64,000 nt of DNA from Sphingomonas metalli (GCF_014641735.1 NZ_BMIH01000002.1:830381-894380); one strand, 5' to 3'. Counted from the stretch's first letter, positions 32,463-41,217 are shown. The notes: generated from the letters alone by a model not told the origin. Program-made: numbers and translations.

Positions 32463-33530
32463 ATGACCGATATGATCGAGCGCAGTTCTGATCCCTACAA
32501 TGCCGAGCCGACGCCCGGTGCGTTGATCGAGCGGTTTCTGACGCCGCAGGCGCTGTTCTACGTGCGCAGCCACGGGCCGGTGCCGGATCTGCCCGCCAAT
32601 CATCGGATCGAGGTGAGCGGGAGGGGCATGGCGAGCCGCTTCTTCTCGGTGCAGGAACTGAAGAGCACGTTTGCCACGCGCACGGTAACGGCGGTTCTCC
32701 AGTGCGCCGGCAACCGGCGTACCGATCTCCAGCAGGTCGCCAACACCTCCGGCGATCCGTGGGACGTAGGCGCGATCGGCAATGCGGAGTGGACCGGCGT
32801 ACGCTTGGCCGATGTGCTCGATGCGGTCGGCGCGCCGGATGCGTCCGAGCTGTTCGTGGCGTTCACCGGCGCGGACGAGGTGGACGTGGAGGGTGAAGAA
32901 GCCTTGTTCGGGGTATCGATCGCCATGAGCAAGGCGCGGGAGCCCGACGTACTCCTCGCCTGGGCGATGAATGGCGAGCCGCTGACGCCCGAACATGGCG
33001 CCCCGCTCCGCATGGTGGTGCCTGGCTATGCCGGGGTCCGCAGCGCCAAATGGCTGACACGGATCGAGGTGCGTGAAACGCCCTCCGAGGCACCGATCCA
33101 GGCGCACGACTACAAGCTCTTCCCCGCCGCTGTGACGAGCGACACCGTCGACTGGAGCCAGGGTCTGACGATCAATGCCATGCCGCTCAACGCCGCGATC
33201 TGCTCGCCCGGTGCGGGCGAGAGTTTGGCCGCCGGAGAGGTGCGGATTGAGGGATATGCCATTGCCTATGACCGCCGTATTTCTCGGATCGAAGTGTCGG
33301 TGAACGGCGGTCGCGACTGGCAACAGGCGACCTTCGCCGATGATCCGGAGACGCGCTGGGGCTGGCGGCGCTGGATCCTTGACGCCACACTTGCCAAGGG
33401 ACGCCAGCACCTTGTCGCCCGTGCCTTCGACGAGACCGGGCAGGGACAGCCCGAGCGGCCGGATACGATGTGGAATTTCGCCGGCTATCTGTGCACCGCC
33501 TGGCATCACGTTCACGTGCTGGTCGAATGA
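32463..33530 (+). CDS. Second sulfite oxidase, cytoplasmic type
   Basis: A 355-residue molybdenum protein of the sulfite oxidase family without haem domain. The Moco-binding Cys is in AVLQCAGNRRTDL at about residue 80. GAIGNAEWTGVRLADVLDAVG, HGAPLRMVVPGYAGVRSAKWL and the C-terminal Ig-like domain (SRIEVSVNGGRDWQQA, WNFAGYLCTAWHHVHV) follow. There is no signal peptide or Tat motif, unlike SorA, so it should be cytosolic, like plant sulfite oxidase, which uses oxygen as acceptor. It runs divergently from lysR-TDT-sorAB. The start ATG at 32463 has an alternative at 32472. Its stop overlaps the next gene (ATGA). Confidence 0.88.
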   Translation: MTDMIERSSDPYNAEPTPGALIERFLTPQALFYVRSHGPVPDLPANHRIEVSGRGMASRFFSVQELKSTFATRTVTAVLQCAGNRRTDLQQVANTSGDPWDVGAIGNAEWTGVRLADVLDAVGAPDASELFVAFTGADEVDVEGEEALFGVSIAMSKAREPDVLLAWAMNGEPLTPEHGAPLRMVVPGYAGVRSAKWLTRIEVRETPSEAPIQAHDYKLFPAAVTSDTVDWSQGLTINAMPLNAAICSPGAGESLAAGEVRIEGYAIAYDRRISRIEVSVNGGRDWQQATFADDPETRWGWRRWILDATLAKGRQHLVARAFDETGQGQPERPDTMWNFAGYLCTAWHHVHVLVE

Positions 33531-34039
33531 TCGAAGCATCAGCGGCACCGGACGTCGCTTTCTGGATCGATGCGATTGGCCGGCTGGTGGTGGCGACCGC
33601 GGCCGGGATGGTGCTCGGCTGGGAACGCTCGCGTGAGAACCGGCAGATCATGGGCCTGCGGACGCTGGGTCTGGTCGGTCTGGCGAGTTGCATCGCCGTT
33701 CAGGCGATCGTGCATAGTGGCTTGCCGAACGTGAACGCCGATGCCGCAGGACGGGCGATGCAGGGCATTCTGTCCGGCGTCGGCTTCATCGGTGCCGGTG
33801 CGGTGCTGCGGGTCGGCCAGGGTCAGGAAGTGCATGGATTGGCGACCGCCGCGTGCATCTGGGTGACAGCCACGATCGGCGCGGCAGCAGGGTTGGCGGT
33901 GTGGCCGCTCATCATCGGCGGGGTGAGCCTTGCAATGCTCGTCCTGTTCGTCGGCGCGCCGCTGGAACGCCGCATCCGCGAGCGAGCCCGTCTGACGCCG
34001 GCCGAGACCGACAGGAAGGATGTCGAGCGCAAGCCGTGA
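33527..34039 (+). CDS. MgtC/SapB family membrane protein
   Basis: A 170-residue membrane protein with the MgtC/SapB signature (RLVVATAAGMVLGWERSRENR, MGLRTLGLVGLASC, AMQGILSGVGFIGAGAVLR, GLATAACIWVTATIGAA), about four helices and a short cytosolic tail. The family is linked to magnesium limitation and envelope or ATP-synthase control; its role beside a sulfite oxidase is unknown. Translation is coupled to the upstream oxidase by an ATGA overlap, so the two are one operon. Confidence 0.85.
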   Translation: MIEASAAPDVAFWIDAIGRLVVATAAGMVLGWERSRENRQIMGLRTLGLVGLASCIAVQAIVHSGLPNVNADAAGRAMQGILSGVGFIGAGAVLRVGQGQEVHGLATAACIWVTATIGAAAGLAVWPLIIGGVSLAMLVLFVGAPLERRIRERARLTPAETDRKDVERKP

Positions 34040-34090
34040 TCGCGCTGGACCGCCCGGTGCCCGTCGGCGCCGGGAGGCGGCAAGGCGCTA

Positions 34091-34861
34091 TCAGGACACA
34101 AGCGCGGCATCTGCCTGACGCCGGACTTCATCGGCGATCGGATGCAGTTCGGCCGCGGGTCGCTCGCCCACCACACTATAGCCGATCCCGTCGACCGCCC
34201 ATGTGACCCGGCCCATGGTCCCGCTGGACGTGCTGGTCATGCTCGCGGTCTTGTCGATCTGCATGGGCCTCGTCAGCACCGCAAGTTTCGACGCTTGCGG
34301 TCCGTCGTAGAGGAGCAGTGCCGCAGGGCCGTGGGGCGTCGCGACCAGTCGCCCCCCGCCATAGCGATAGCCGGCCGTGCTGAGGTCCGGGATGGTCACG
34401 CGCTCACCCAATCGAGCGGACGTCCATCGGATCAGCATGGCGCGCTGGTCGGGGCCGATCTCCGCCGGTCGTATCCGGTCGGCGGCATAGACACGGAAAT
34501 TATCACTCGCCTCGTTGGCCAGCGCCGCGATGCCCGCGCGGGGTTCGCCGCTCCACCGCGCGCTCGACCAGCCACCGCCAAACCCCAACGCCAGCAGAAG
34601 TGACGCGGCGATGGCGAGCTGCCAACGCGGTTGCCGTTGCCGTCCCCTGATGGCTGCGACGCGCATCGTCGCCGGGATCGGTTCATCCGCGACGGGGGCG
34701 AACAGGGATGCAAGGGCTCGCGCCTGCTCCGCCTGCTCTCGCAAACGGGCATGCACGTCCGGCTGGCCTTCAAGGTAAGCGTCGACCAGGCGCTGCCGCT
34801 CGGGCGACAGCCTGCCATCGATCCACGCGGCCAGATCGTCCTCGCCGATCGGGCTGGTCAT
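34091..34861 (-). CDS. Membrane anti-sigma factor
   Basis: A 256-residue protein with an N-terminal anti-sigma domain (EDDLAAWIDGRLSPERQRLVDAYL), one transmembrane helix at about 80-98 (LAIAASLLLALGFGGGW) and a periplasmic domain of about 155 residues. No zinc-binding HxxxCxxC motif is present in the N-terminal part, so it is not a ZAS-type redox sensor. It overlaps the sigma factor gene by four bases and is expected to hold that sigma factor at the membrane until an envelope signal arrives. Confidence 0.83.
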   Translation of the reverse strand: MTSPIGEDDLAAWIDGRLSPERQRLVDAYLEGQPDVHARLREQAEQARALASLFAPVADEPIPATMRVAAIRGRQRQPRWQLAIAASLLLALGFGGGWSSARWSGEPRAGIAALANEASDNFRVYAADRIRPAEIGPDQRAMLIRWTSARLGERVTIPDLSTAGYRYGGGRLVATPHGPAALLLYDGPQASKLAVLTRPMQIDKTASMTSTSSGTMGRVTWAVDGIGYSVVGERPAAELHPIADEVRRQADAALVS

Positions 34862-35367
34862 TGCACGCTCCTCAATCGCGGCCGTTCACCCTCCCGGAGG
34901 AGCGTCGCCAGACGGTCGCGCCCCCGCGATATGCGCGACATCACCGTGCCCAGCGGCACCCCGACGACGGCAGCGACCTCCGCATAGGGCAGCCCCTCAA
35001 CCGAGACGAGGAGCAGCACCGTTCGCTGTTCCTCAGGCAACGCATCAAGCGCGTGCAGCAGGTCGCGGTGGTGCAGGCCTGTATCCTGATCGGCCGGGCG
35101 GCCGAGCGCAGCGTCGTCCACGAGGTGGAGCGGAACCGCCGTGCCTCGCCGGTTATGCTGCCGCTGATGGTCGACCAACAGGTTGTGCAGGATCGTATAG
35201 ACCCACGGGCGCACCTCCACGCCGCGTCGCTGTCGCCAGCGCCCGACTGCGCGCTCGAGGCAATCCTGCACCACGTCATCCGCCATCGCCCGATCGCGCA
35301 ACCACGATCGGGCATAGCGGCGCAGGCCGGGGATCAGGGGTTCGATCGCGGCGGCAAGCGGGTCCAT
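34858..35367 (-). CDS. ECF RNA polymerase sigma factor
   Basis: A 169-residue extracytoplasmic-function sigma factor: region 2 (LRRYARSWLRDRAMADDVVQDCLERAV, with WVYTILHNLLVDHQR) and region 4 (HALDALPEEQRTVLLLVSVEGLPYAEVAAVVGVPLGTVMSRISRGRDRL). It starts one base after the YVTN-propeller gene and precedes the anti-sigma gene, so it belongs to a four-gene leftward operon. An ECF-like promoter before the first gene suggests autoregulation. Confidence 0.92.
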   Translation of the reverse strand: MDPLAAAIEPLIPGLRRYARSWLRDRAMADDVVQDCLERAVGRWRQRRGVEVRPWVYTILHNLLVDHQRQHNRRGTAVPLHLVDDAALGRPADQDTGLHHRDLLHALDALPEEQRTVLLLVSVEGLPYAEVAAVVGVPLGTVMSRISRGRDRLATLLREGERPRLRSVQ

Positions 35368-35368
35368 C

Positions 35369-36808
35369 TCAGTCGCGCTGCACCTGCACGATGCGACCCG
35401 GCGCGCCGTTCACCACCTCCGCGACAGCCAGAAAGCGCCGGGGCGCCGCGGTGCTGCCCTGAACGATCTGCCGGATCGGCCCCGATGCGTTGACGATCGC
35501 CGCACCTGCCGGGTTGCTCATGAAGTTCGCAAGCGGCTCTACCGCACCGCTGCCGTCCGCGTTGGCGGTCAGCACGAGCATGTAAGGCTTTTTGGGCTGC
35601 AAACCGGTAACGGCACTTTGCACGACCTGGATGATGCCCTGGTCGAAGAGGGTGATGCTGCTTGCCGCACCATTGCCGCCAACCGGCCCCATGGTCAGAT
35701 GCACCGCCTTGCCGGCCGTACCGAGCGGTTGGAGATTGTCGGTGCCGGGGCCTGTCGGGACAGCGTTCGGCACATAGGCGATCGCCTGCGGTGCCTGTCC
35801 GACCGGCACGGTGGCGACCACCTTGTTGCCTGTGGTGTCGATTGCGGCGAGTTCATCGGCATTCTCCAGCCCGACATAGATGCGCCGGCCGTCGCCCGAT
35901 GGCCAGACGCCGTGCGGCATCTTGCCGACCGGGATGGTGGCGACGGGCGCGAAATCGGACGTGCGGAACACCTTCACCGCGTTTTCCCCGCCTACCGTGA
36001 CGTACGCGAACTGTCCCCTGACCGTGCGGGCGAAGTTGACGTGATTGGTGATCGGCCCGGTATCCAGCACCTTGAGGATTGCGAAGGGTGGCCTGGCATC
36101 GAATGCGACCGTCTTGCCGATGTCCTTCAGCGTGAACCACACCTGCTTGCCGTCCGGCGTCGCGGCGATGTTGGGACAGAATGGGCTCGGCTGTGCCACC
36201 TGTCCGACCTGCGCGTGGGTTGCGACATCGAACACGGCCAGCACCGGATTGAACGACGAACAGACATAGCCGTATCGGCCATCGGGCGAGAAGATCGTCA
36301 TACCCGGACCACCGGGCGTCTTGATGCGCCCGGTTTCCTTGTACGTCGTAGGGTCGAGCACGGCGATATAGTCCTCGCCGCGGACGGTGACCCAGACTTC
36401 CTTGCCGTTCGGTGTAAAGAACGCCTCGTGCGGACTGCGCCCGACATAAGTCGTATGCTTGACGGTGTTGGTGGCGGTGTCGATCCACGACACGGCGTTC
36501 GATGCGATCGACACGACCGCGAGGGTCTTCCCGTCCGGCGAGAAGCCGAGTCCGTGAACCAGCACCTGCCCCTTGTAGAGCGGTGAAAAATTCATCGGCT
36601 GCGGATCGCCAAGCTTGATGACGCCGAGCAGCCGGTTGTCGGCCGGGTCGGTCACCGACACCGTGTTGGAGAATTGTTCGGATGCATAGACGCGGTCGCG
36701 GTGGCTGACAGGCACGTCCCTGGCGTTCCACGGCGCCTGCTGGGCCATGGCGATGCCCGGTGCGGCGCTTATCAGCAAGGCGGCCGAGCGCAGGATGGTC
36801 CGGATCAT
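35369..36808 (-). CDS. Periplasmic YVTN/YncE-like beta-propeller
   Basis: A 479-residue exported protein: a signal peptide (MIRTILRSAALLISAAPGIAMAQQ) followed by repeated propeller blades with the YVTN-type pattern (RVYASEQFSNTVSVTDPADN, GKTLAVVSIASNAVSWIDTATN, KEVWVTVRGEDYIAVLDPTT, RIYVGLENADELAAIDTTGN) and a C-terminal domain of about 120 residues after the propeller. Proteins of this kind bind ligands or metals in the periplasm; specificity is unknown. The start at 36808 gives the signal peptide; an ATG ten codons earlier lies in the upstream gene. It is flanked by a DUF305 gene and the ECF sigma factor, each one base away. Confidence 0.8.
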   Translation of the reverse strand: MIRTILRSAALLISAAPGIAMAQQAPWNARDVPVSHRDRVYASEQFSNTVSVTDPADNRLLGVIKLGDPQPMNFSPLYKGQVLVHGLGFSPDGKTLAVVSIASNAVSWIDTATNTVKHTTYVGRSPHEAFFTPNGKEVWVTVRGEDYIAVLDPTTYKETGRIKTPGGPGMTIFSPDGRYGYVCSSFNPVLAVFDVATHAQVGQVAQPSPFCPNIAATPDGKQVWFTLKDIGKTVAFDARPPFAILKVLDTGPITNHVNFARTVRGQFAYVTVGGENAVKVFRTSDFAPVATIPVGKMPHGVWPSGDGRRIYVGLENADELAAIDTTGNKVVATVPVGQAPQAIAYVPNAVPTGPGTDNLQPLGTAGKAVHLTMGPVGGNGAASSITLFDQGIIQVVQSAVTGLQPKKPYMLVLTANADGSGAVEPLANFMSNPAGAAIVNASGPIRQIVQGSTAAPRRFLAVAEVVNGAPGRIVQVQRD

Positions 36809-36809
36809 G

Positions 36810-37193
36810 TCAGTGCTCCATATGGCTGTGGTGGTCACCGCCCTGCGTCGGGGCTGGCGTCGAAGGGGGTAGCGGCTGACCGATCGCCAGCTTCATGGCG
36901 GCGATCTCCTGCTGCTGATCGATGATAATTTCCTGCGCGATGCGCTTGAGCTGCTCGTTATGGCCGTAGCGCAGCTCCGCCACCGCCATATCGATGGCAC
37001 CCTGATGATGCGGAAGCATCATCGCCACGAAGTCGCGGTCGACGTCACCGGACGGCTTGACCATCATGCCCGCCATCATCCGGTCCATCGCGACAGACAT
37101 CATGGTAGCGTAGCCATCGGCGGGGGCGGCCGCGACTGCGCCGGTAAGTAGGGCCGAGGCCGTCAGACCCAGCATCCAATCTCGTCTACGCAT
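36810..37193 (-). CDS. DUF305 (CopM-like) exported protein
   Basis: A 127-residue protein with a signal peptide (RRRDWMLGLTASALLTGAVAAA), a Met-rich stretch (MMSVAMDRMMAGMM), the DUF305 core DFVAMMLPHHQGAIDMAVAELRYG with its HH pair, and a His-rich end. DUF305 proteins such as CopM bind copper or silver in the periplasm. Methionine and histidine richness supports metal binding here. It heads the operon with the YVTN protein, ECF sigma and anti-sigma, so metal stress at the envelope is a reasonable signal (inference). An alternative ATG lies at 37208. Confidence 0.85.
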   Translation of the reverse strand: MRRRDWMLGLTASALLTGAVAAAPADGYATMMSVAMDRMMAGMMVKPSGDVDRDFVAMMLPHHQGAIDMAVAELRYGHNEQLKRIAQEIIIDQQQEIAAMKLAIGQPLPPSTPAPTQGGDHHSHMEH

Positions 37194-37222
37194 AAGCCTC
37201 CAGCGCATCGGTCTCGAAAGCG

Positions 37223-37249
37223 TAGACGATGCTCGTCGGGGTTTATTCC
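37223..37249 (-). promoter_or_regulatory. ECF-type promoter of the DUF305-sigma operon
   Basis: On the minus strand GGAATAAA (37242-37249) is followed 13 bases later by CGTCTA (37223-37228), the classic GGAAT/CGTC pattern of ECF sigma factors. It lies about 30 bases upstream of the DUF305 start. This would let the ECF factor encoded third in the operon drive its own transcription. Confidence 0.65.
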
Positions 37250-37344
37250 GTGGCCAAAGCCATTTTATCGGTCCTCACCAAAACGATAGTCTCATGCTTC
37301 TGCGGTTGGTTGACCGGGTCGCGGTCGGACAGCATATGCGCAGG

Positions 37345-37438
37345 CACGGCGATGGATTTCCGCCGGGCCATTCGGTCGAACCGCCCTCGCAAGGGCCGAT
37401 GATTCCTACCAGGCGCCGCAAGGCAGCAAGGAGGAATC
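37345..37438 (+). ncRNA. Fluoride riboswitch 1 (crcB motif) with translational switch
   Basis: The aptamer shows the crcB-motif landmarks in order: GGCGATGG at 37348-37355 with its CCGCC partner, AACCGCCC at 37379-37386, and GGGCCGATGATTCCTAC ending at 37409. It lies directly upstream of a CLC-F gene. The core heptamer GATTCCT (37401-37407) is exactly complementary to AGGAATC (37432-37438), which covers the 3' part of the Shine-Dalgarno AAGGAGG and the bases before the GTG start. Fluoride binding would lock the core and free the ribosome site. The aptamer call is strong; the switch mechanism is inference. Confidence 0.9.
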
Positions 37439-38797
37439 GTGCGCGCGACATTTCGCAATCTCTATGACCAGTTCAACATGGCAGCGTTCATTCGCGATCG
37501 CCGCACCCATGCCACGTCGGTACTGCGGTTGGCTTTGATCCTGGTCCCGATGGCCGCAGCGGTGGGAACGCTCTGCGCGGCCTTCCTGCGGAGCCTCGAC
37601 GCCGTAACCCGGCTTCGCTTCGCCTTTCCCTGGCTGCTCTACCTGCTGCCGATCGGCGGGTTCGTGGTCGGACTGCTCTACCATCTGACAGGGCGCTCGG
37701 TCGAAGGCGGCAACAACCTCATCGTCGAGCAAATCCACGAACCGGGGGGCGGCGTGCCGCTGCGCATGGCTCCGCTCATCTTCTTCGGCACGGTCGTGAC
37801 ACATCTGTTCGGGGGATCGGCGGGACGTGAAGGCACCGCCGTGCAGTTGGGCGGCAGTCTTGCCAGCGGGTTTGGACGCGCGCTCAGATTGGATGCGGAA
37901 GCGACACGCACCCTCCTTATGACCGGGATCGCGGCTGGGTTCGGCGCGGTCTTCGGGACGCCGATTGCGGGCGCGGTCTTTGCACTGGAGGTGCTGGCGA
38001 TCGGTCGGGTCGAGTATCGCGCGCTGGTGCCATGCCTGGTCGCGGCGCTGGTCGGTGACTGGACCTGTCTTGCCTGGGGCATTCATCACGGCGTCTACCA
38101 TGTCGATGCGCTGGTGCCGGTCGACGCGCTGCTCGTCGCCAAGGCCGGTGTCGCCGGCATTGCCTTCGGTCTGACCGGGCTGACCTTTGCCGAGGCCAAT
38201 CACGCGCTGGGCGGATGGTTGAAGCGCGTGATCCCCTATGGCCCACTACGACCCGTTATCGGCGGGCTGGCCGTGATTGCGCTGGTCTGGCTGCTCGGAA
38301 CCCGCGACTATCTTGGCCTGGGTACGCTCGCCGCGACACCGGACAGCCTGACCATCGCCAGCTTCTTTGGTCCCGATACGCACTCGTGGAGCTGGGCGCT
38401 GAAGCTGCTCTTTACCGTCGTGACCCTGAGCGCGGGCTTCAAGGGGGGCGAGGTCACGCCGCTGTTCTTTATCGGCGCGGCGCTCGGCAATGCGCTCGCG
38501 CCGATGTTCGGAGTACCGTCGGGGCTATTCGCAACGATCGGCTTCGTCGCGCTGTTCGCGGGCGCGGCCAACACACCGCTGGCTTGCACGTTCATGGGGA
38601 TCGAGTTGTTCGGCGCGGCCTATACGGTGCCGATCGCAGTCGCGTGCTTCGTCGCCTACCTCTGCTCAGGCCACAACGGCATCTACCTGTCGCAGCGCGT
38701 CGCTGTGCCAAAGGTACCTGCCGCACACCTCACACCCGACGCGACCCTGCGCGATGCCCGCACGCACCGCGCTTCTCGCCGGCGCACGCGCGCCTGA
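37439..38797 (+). CDS. CLC-F fluoride channel/antiporter, copy 1
   Basis: A 452-residue CLC-family membrane protein of the fluoride-specific (EriC-F) branch: [41 protein letters not shown] and [18 protein letters not shown] are present, with the fluoride-branch GREGT motif instead of the chloride-type selectivity sequence. These export fluoride in exchange for protons. The GTG start at 37439 follows AAGGAGG and matches the conserved beginning of copy 2 (RATFRNLY). It is controlled by the riboswitch directly upstream and followed by a DUF190 gene. Confidence 0.92.
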   Translation: MRATFRNLYDQFNMAAFIRDRRTHATSVLRLALILVPMAAAVGTLCAAFLRSLDAVTRLRFAFPWLLYLLPIGGFVVGLLYHLTGRSVEGGNNLIVEQIHEPGGGVPLRMAPLIFFGTVVTHLFGGSAGREGTAVQLGGSLASGFGRALRLDAEATRTLLMTGIAAGFGAVFGTPIAGAVFALEVLAIGRVEYRALVPCLVAALVGDWTCLAWGIHHGVYHVDALVPVDALLVAKAGVAGIAFGLTGLTFAEANHALGGWLKRVIPYGPLRPVIGGLAVIALVWLLGTRDYLGLGTLAATPDSLTIASFFGPDTHSWSWALKLLFTVVTLSAGFKGGEVTPLFFIGAALGNALAPMFGVPSGLFATIGFVALFAGAANTPLACTFMGIELFGAAYTVPIAVACFVAYLCSGHNGIYLSQRVAVPKVPAAHLTPDATLRDARTHRASRRRTRA

Positions 38798-38822
38798 TCC
38801 TGTTTCCTGTCGAAAGCCCGTC

Positions 38823-39158
38823 ATGCCCAATCGTTTCACCGTCCATCACCGCGAAGTCGGGATGCTGCGCATCTATCTGAAACCGTCCGACAAGATCGGC
38901 CCGCGTCGCTTCTGGGGGGCAAAGCCGCTCTATCGCGAGCTGATTCGCACCGCGAAGGCGGACGGCATCATCAACGCCGTCGCGCAAAATACCCATTACG
39001 GCTTCAGCAATCACGAACCGATCCGGGAGAACGGCTCGGAAATTGCCGATCCGCATCTGACGATCTGTGTCGAACTGGTCGGCGATCGCGATCAGCTCGA
39101 CCTTTTCTGTCGCCGTCATGGCGATCTGCTCGGCGACAAGGTGATCGTCTACAACTAA
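38823..39158 (+). CDS. DUF190 protein, copy 1 (shortened)
   Basis: A 111-residue DUF190 protein (EVGMLRIYLKPSDK, PLYRELIRTAKADGI, THYGFSNHEPIRENGSEI, GDKVIVYN). DUF190 proteins are commonly encoded beside CrcB and other fluoride genes; a role as a cytosolic partner or regulator of the transporter is suspected. Compared with copy 2 it stops early: after VIVYN a TAA appears where copy 2 continues with KHLEHWSI, and the DNA past the stop still reads LEHWTI, so the C-terminal ~25 residues were lost by a nonsense change. Start ATG 38823. Confidence 0.88.
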   Translation: MPNRFTVHHREVGMLRIYLKPSDKIGPRRFWGAKPLYRELIRTAKADGIINAVAQNTHYGFSNHEPIRENGSEIADPHLTICVELVGDRDQLDLFCRRHGDLLGDKVIVYN

Positions 39159-39311
39159 CTGGAGCATTGGACGATCACGCGCCAAACTGAGCGAGCCAGA
39201 GCTTGATCGGCGTTCCCGGTTGGGAAACGACCAACGACATGGCCAAGGCTTCCCCGCAAGGATGGTATTTCGGGAATTGACGTTGCTGCATTGCAGCGAC
39301 ATATATCTCTT

Positions 39312-39406
39312 CAAGGCGATGGATTTCCGCCGGGTCGTCTGACCGAACCGCCCTAGCAAGGGCCGATGATTCCTACTTGGCGCCGCAAGGCAGCAAAGGA
39401 GGAATC
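39312..39406 (+). ncRNA. Fluoride riboswitch 2 (crcB motif)
   Basis: A near-identical second aptamer: GGCGATGG at 39315-39322, GAACCGCCC near 39345-39353, and GGGCCGATGATTCCTAC ending at 39376. GATTCCT (39368-39374) is again exactly complementary to AGGAATC (39400-39406) next to the GTG start at 39407. Differences from copy 1 cluster in the peripheral loop (GGGTCGTCTGACC versus GGGCCATTCGGTC), where the stem is kept by compensating changes. It controls the long fluoride operon. Confidence 0.9.
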
Positions 39407-40798
39407 GTGCGCGCGACGTTTCGCAATCTGTACCATGAGTTCAACGTGGCGGCGTTCTTTTGCGACCGGCACGACCATGCCATGTCGGTGGTTCGCTGGA
39501 CGCTGATCCTGCTGCCGATGGCGGCGCTGGTCGGGACGTTGTGCGCGGCTTTCCTATGGAGCCTCGATGCCGCTACACAGGCCCGCTTCGATCATCCGTG
39601 GCTGCTGTATCTCCTGCCCGTGGGCGGGGCAGCCGTCGCGTTTCTCTATCATCACACCGGGCGCTCGGTCGAAGCCGGCAACAATCTGATTGTCGAGCAG
39701 ATCCATGAGCCCGGGGGTGGCGTACCGCTCCGCATGGCACCGCTGGTGTTCCTTGGCACGATCGCGACGCATCTGTTCGGCGGCTCGGCGGGACGCGAGG
39801 GAACCGCCGTGCAGCTCGGCGGCAGTCTCGCCAGTGCCATCGCCGGCCTGTTCCGTCTCGATGCATCCGGTATTCGCATCCTGCTGATGGCCGGCGTCGC
39901 GGCGGGCTTCGGCGCGGTGTTCGGCACGCCCTTGGCAGGCGCGGTGTTTGCTCTTGAAGTGCTGGCGCTTGGCCGCGTCGAATATGGCGGGATCATTCCG
40001 TGCTTGCTCGCCGCGCTGGTCGGGGACTGGACGTGTCATGCCTGGGGCATCCACCACACGCCTTATCACATCGCCTATGCCGCCCCCGCCACGGGCGCGC
40101 TGCTGGTCGAGCCGCTGATGCTCCTCAAGGCGACGATCGCGGGCGTCGCCTTCGGGTTCGCCGGCCTCGTCTTCGCCGAAGCGAACCACGCATTCGGCGG
40201 CTTCCTCAAGCGCCGCATACCTTACGGACCGGCCCGTGCCGCTCTGGGCGGCGTCCTGGTCATCGCGCTCGTCTGGATCGTCGGCACCCGCGCCTATCTG
40301 GGTCTGGGCGTATGGTCCGCCATCCCCGGTGATCCTACGATCGCGGGCTTCTTCAGCGGCCCGGTCGATCGGTGGAGTTGGGCGCTCAAGATGCTGTTCA
40401 CCGTCGTGACGCTGAGCGCAGGCTTCAAGGGCGGCGAGGTGACGCCGCTGTTCTTCATCGGTGCCGCGCTCGGCAACGCGCTGGGGTGGCTGCTCGGTGC
40501 ACCGCTCGACCTGTTCGCAGCGCTCGGTTTCGTCGCCGTGTTCGCCGGGGCGGCCAACACGCCGCTGGCCTGTACGATCATGGGGATCGAGCTGTTCGGC
40601 GCCACCCATGCCGTGCCGATCGCGGTGGCCTGTTTCGTCGCCTACATCTGCTCGGGCCATAACGGCATTTACCTGTCGCAGCGGATCGCCGTGCCCAAGC
40701 GTCCCGCCCGCGCTCATACCGGCACCTTAACGCTGCGCGACGCCCGCGCATCCCGCCGTAGCCGGCGTCCTTCCAACACCGTCAAGGAGCATAACTGA
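39407..40798 (+). CDS. CLC-F fluoride channel/antiporter, copy 2
   Basis: A 463-residue paralogue of copy 1 with the same motifs ([69 protein letters not shown]). Start is GTG at 39407 with AAAGGAGG upstream, aligned with copy 1; an earlier in-frame ATG at 39377 lies inside the riboswitch and is rejected. The stop overlaps the DUF190 ATG (TGATG). Its middle loop ([14 protein letters not shown]) is longer than that of copy 1, so the two copies have diverged for some time. Confidence 0.92.
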   Translation: MRATFRNLYHEFNVAAFFCDRHDHAMSVVRWTLILLPMAALVGTLCAAFLWSLDAATQARFDHPWLLYLLPVGGAAVAFLYHHTGRSVEAGNNLIVEQIHEPGGGVPLRMAPLVFLGTIATHLFGGSAGREGTAVQLGGSLASAIAGLFRLDASGIRILLMAGVAAGFGAVFGTPLAGAVFALEVLALGRVEYGGIIPCLLAALVGDWTCHAWGIHHTPYHIAYAAPATGALLVEPLMLLKATIAGVAFGFAGLVFAEANHAFGGFLKRRIPYGPARAALGGVLVIALVWIVGTRAYLGLGVWSAIPGDPTIAGFFSGPVDRWSWALKMLFTVVTLSAGFKGGEVTPLFFIGAALGNALGWLLGAPLDLFAALGFVAVFAGAANTPLACTIMGIELFGATHAVPIAVACFVAYICSGHNGIYLSQRIAVPKRPARAHTGTLTLRDARASRRSRRPSNTVKEHN

Positions 40799-41217
40799 TG
40801 CCCCACAAGGTCACGCCCAGCGAGATCGGGATGATCCGCATCTACATGAAGCCGTCCGACAAGGCTGCGGGCGCGCGTAGCTTCTGGTCGCGCAAACCGC
40901 TGTACCGCGAGCTGGTCGCGCAGGCGAAGCGCGACGGCATTATGAACGCCGTCGCCCATCACACCCATTACGGCTACAGCAATCATGGCCCGATTCGGGA
41001 AAATGGCTCCGAGATTTCCGATCCGCACCTGACCATGTGTGTCGAGCTGATCGGCCAGCGCGGCGAACTCGAACGCTTCTGCGAGGGGCATGGCGATCTG
41101 CTCGCGGGCAAAGTGATCGTCTACAAGCATCTGGAGCATTGGAGCATCGGTCCGGGCGGCGTCCGGCATGAAGATGCGGTGCCCGCCGAGCTGGCCGATG
41201 AAACGGGGCAGGCGTGA
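40798..41217 (+). CDS. DUF190 protein, copy 2
   Basis: A 139-residue DUF190 protein (EIGMIRIYMKPSDKAAG, PLYRELVAQAKRDGI, THYGYSNHGPIRENGSEI, AGKVIVYKHLEHW) with a longer acidic C-terminal tail than copy 1. It is translationally coupled to the CLC-F gene before it and to the transporter gene after it (GTGA overlap). A cytosolic fluoride-transporter partner by association only. Confidence 0.88.
   Translation: MPHKVTPSEIGMIRIYMKPSDKAAGARSFWSRKPLYRELVAQAKRDGIMNAVAHHTHYGYSNHGPIRENGSEISDPHLTMCVELIGQRGELERFCEGHGDLLAGKVIVYKHLEHWSIGPGGVRHEDAVPAELADETGQA

Noticed and set aside
37194..37344. Possible third fluoride riboswitch near the ECF promoter or before crcB
   Set aside because: I looked for the GGCGATGG...AACCGCC...TGATGATTCCTAC landmarks before crcB, nhaA and the ECF operon and found only the two aptamers reported.
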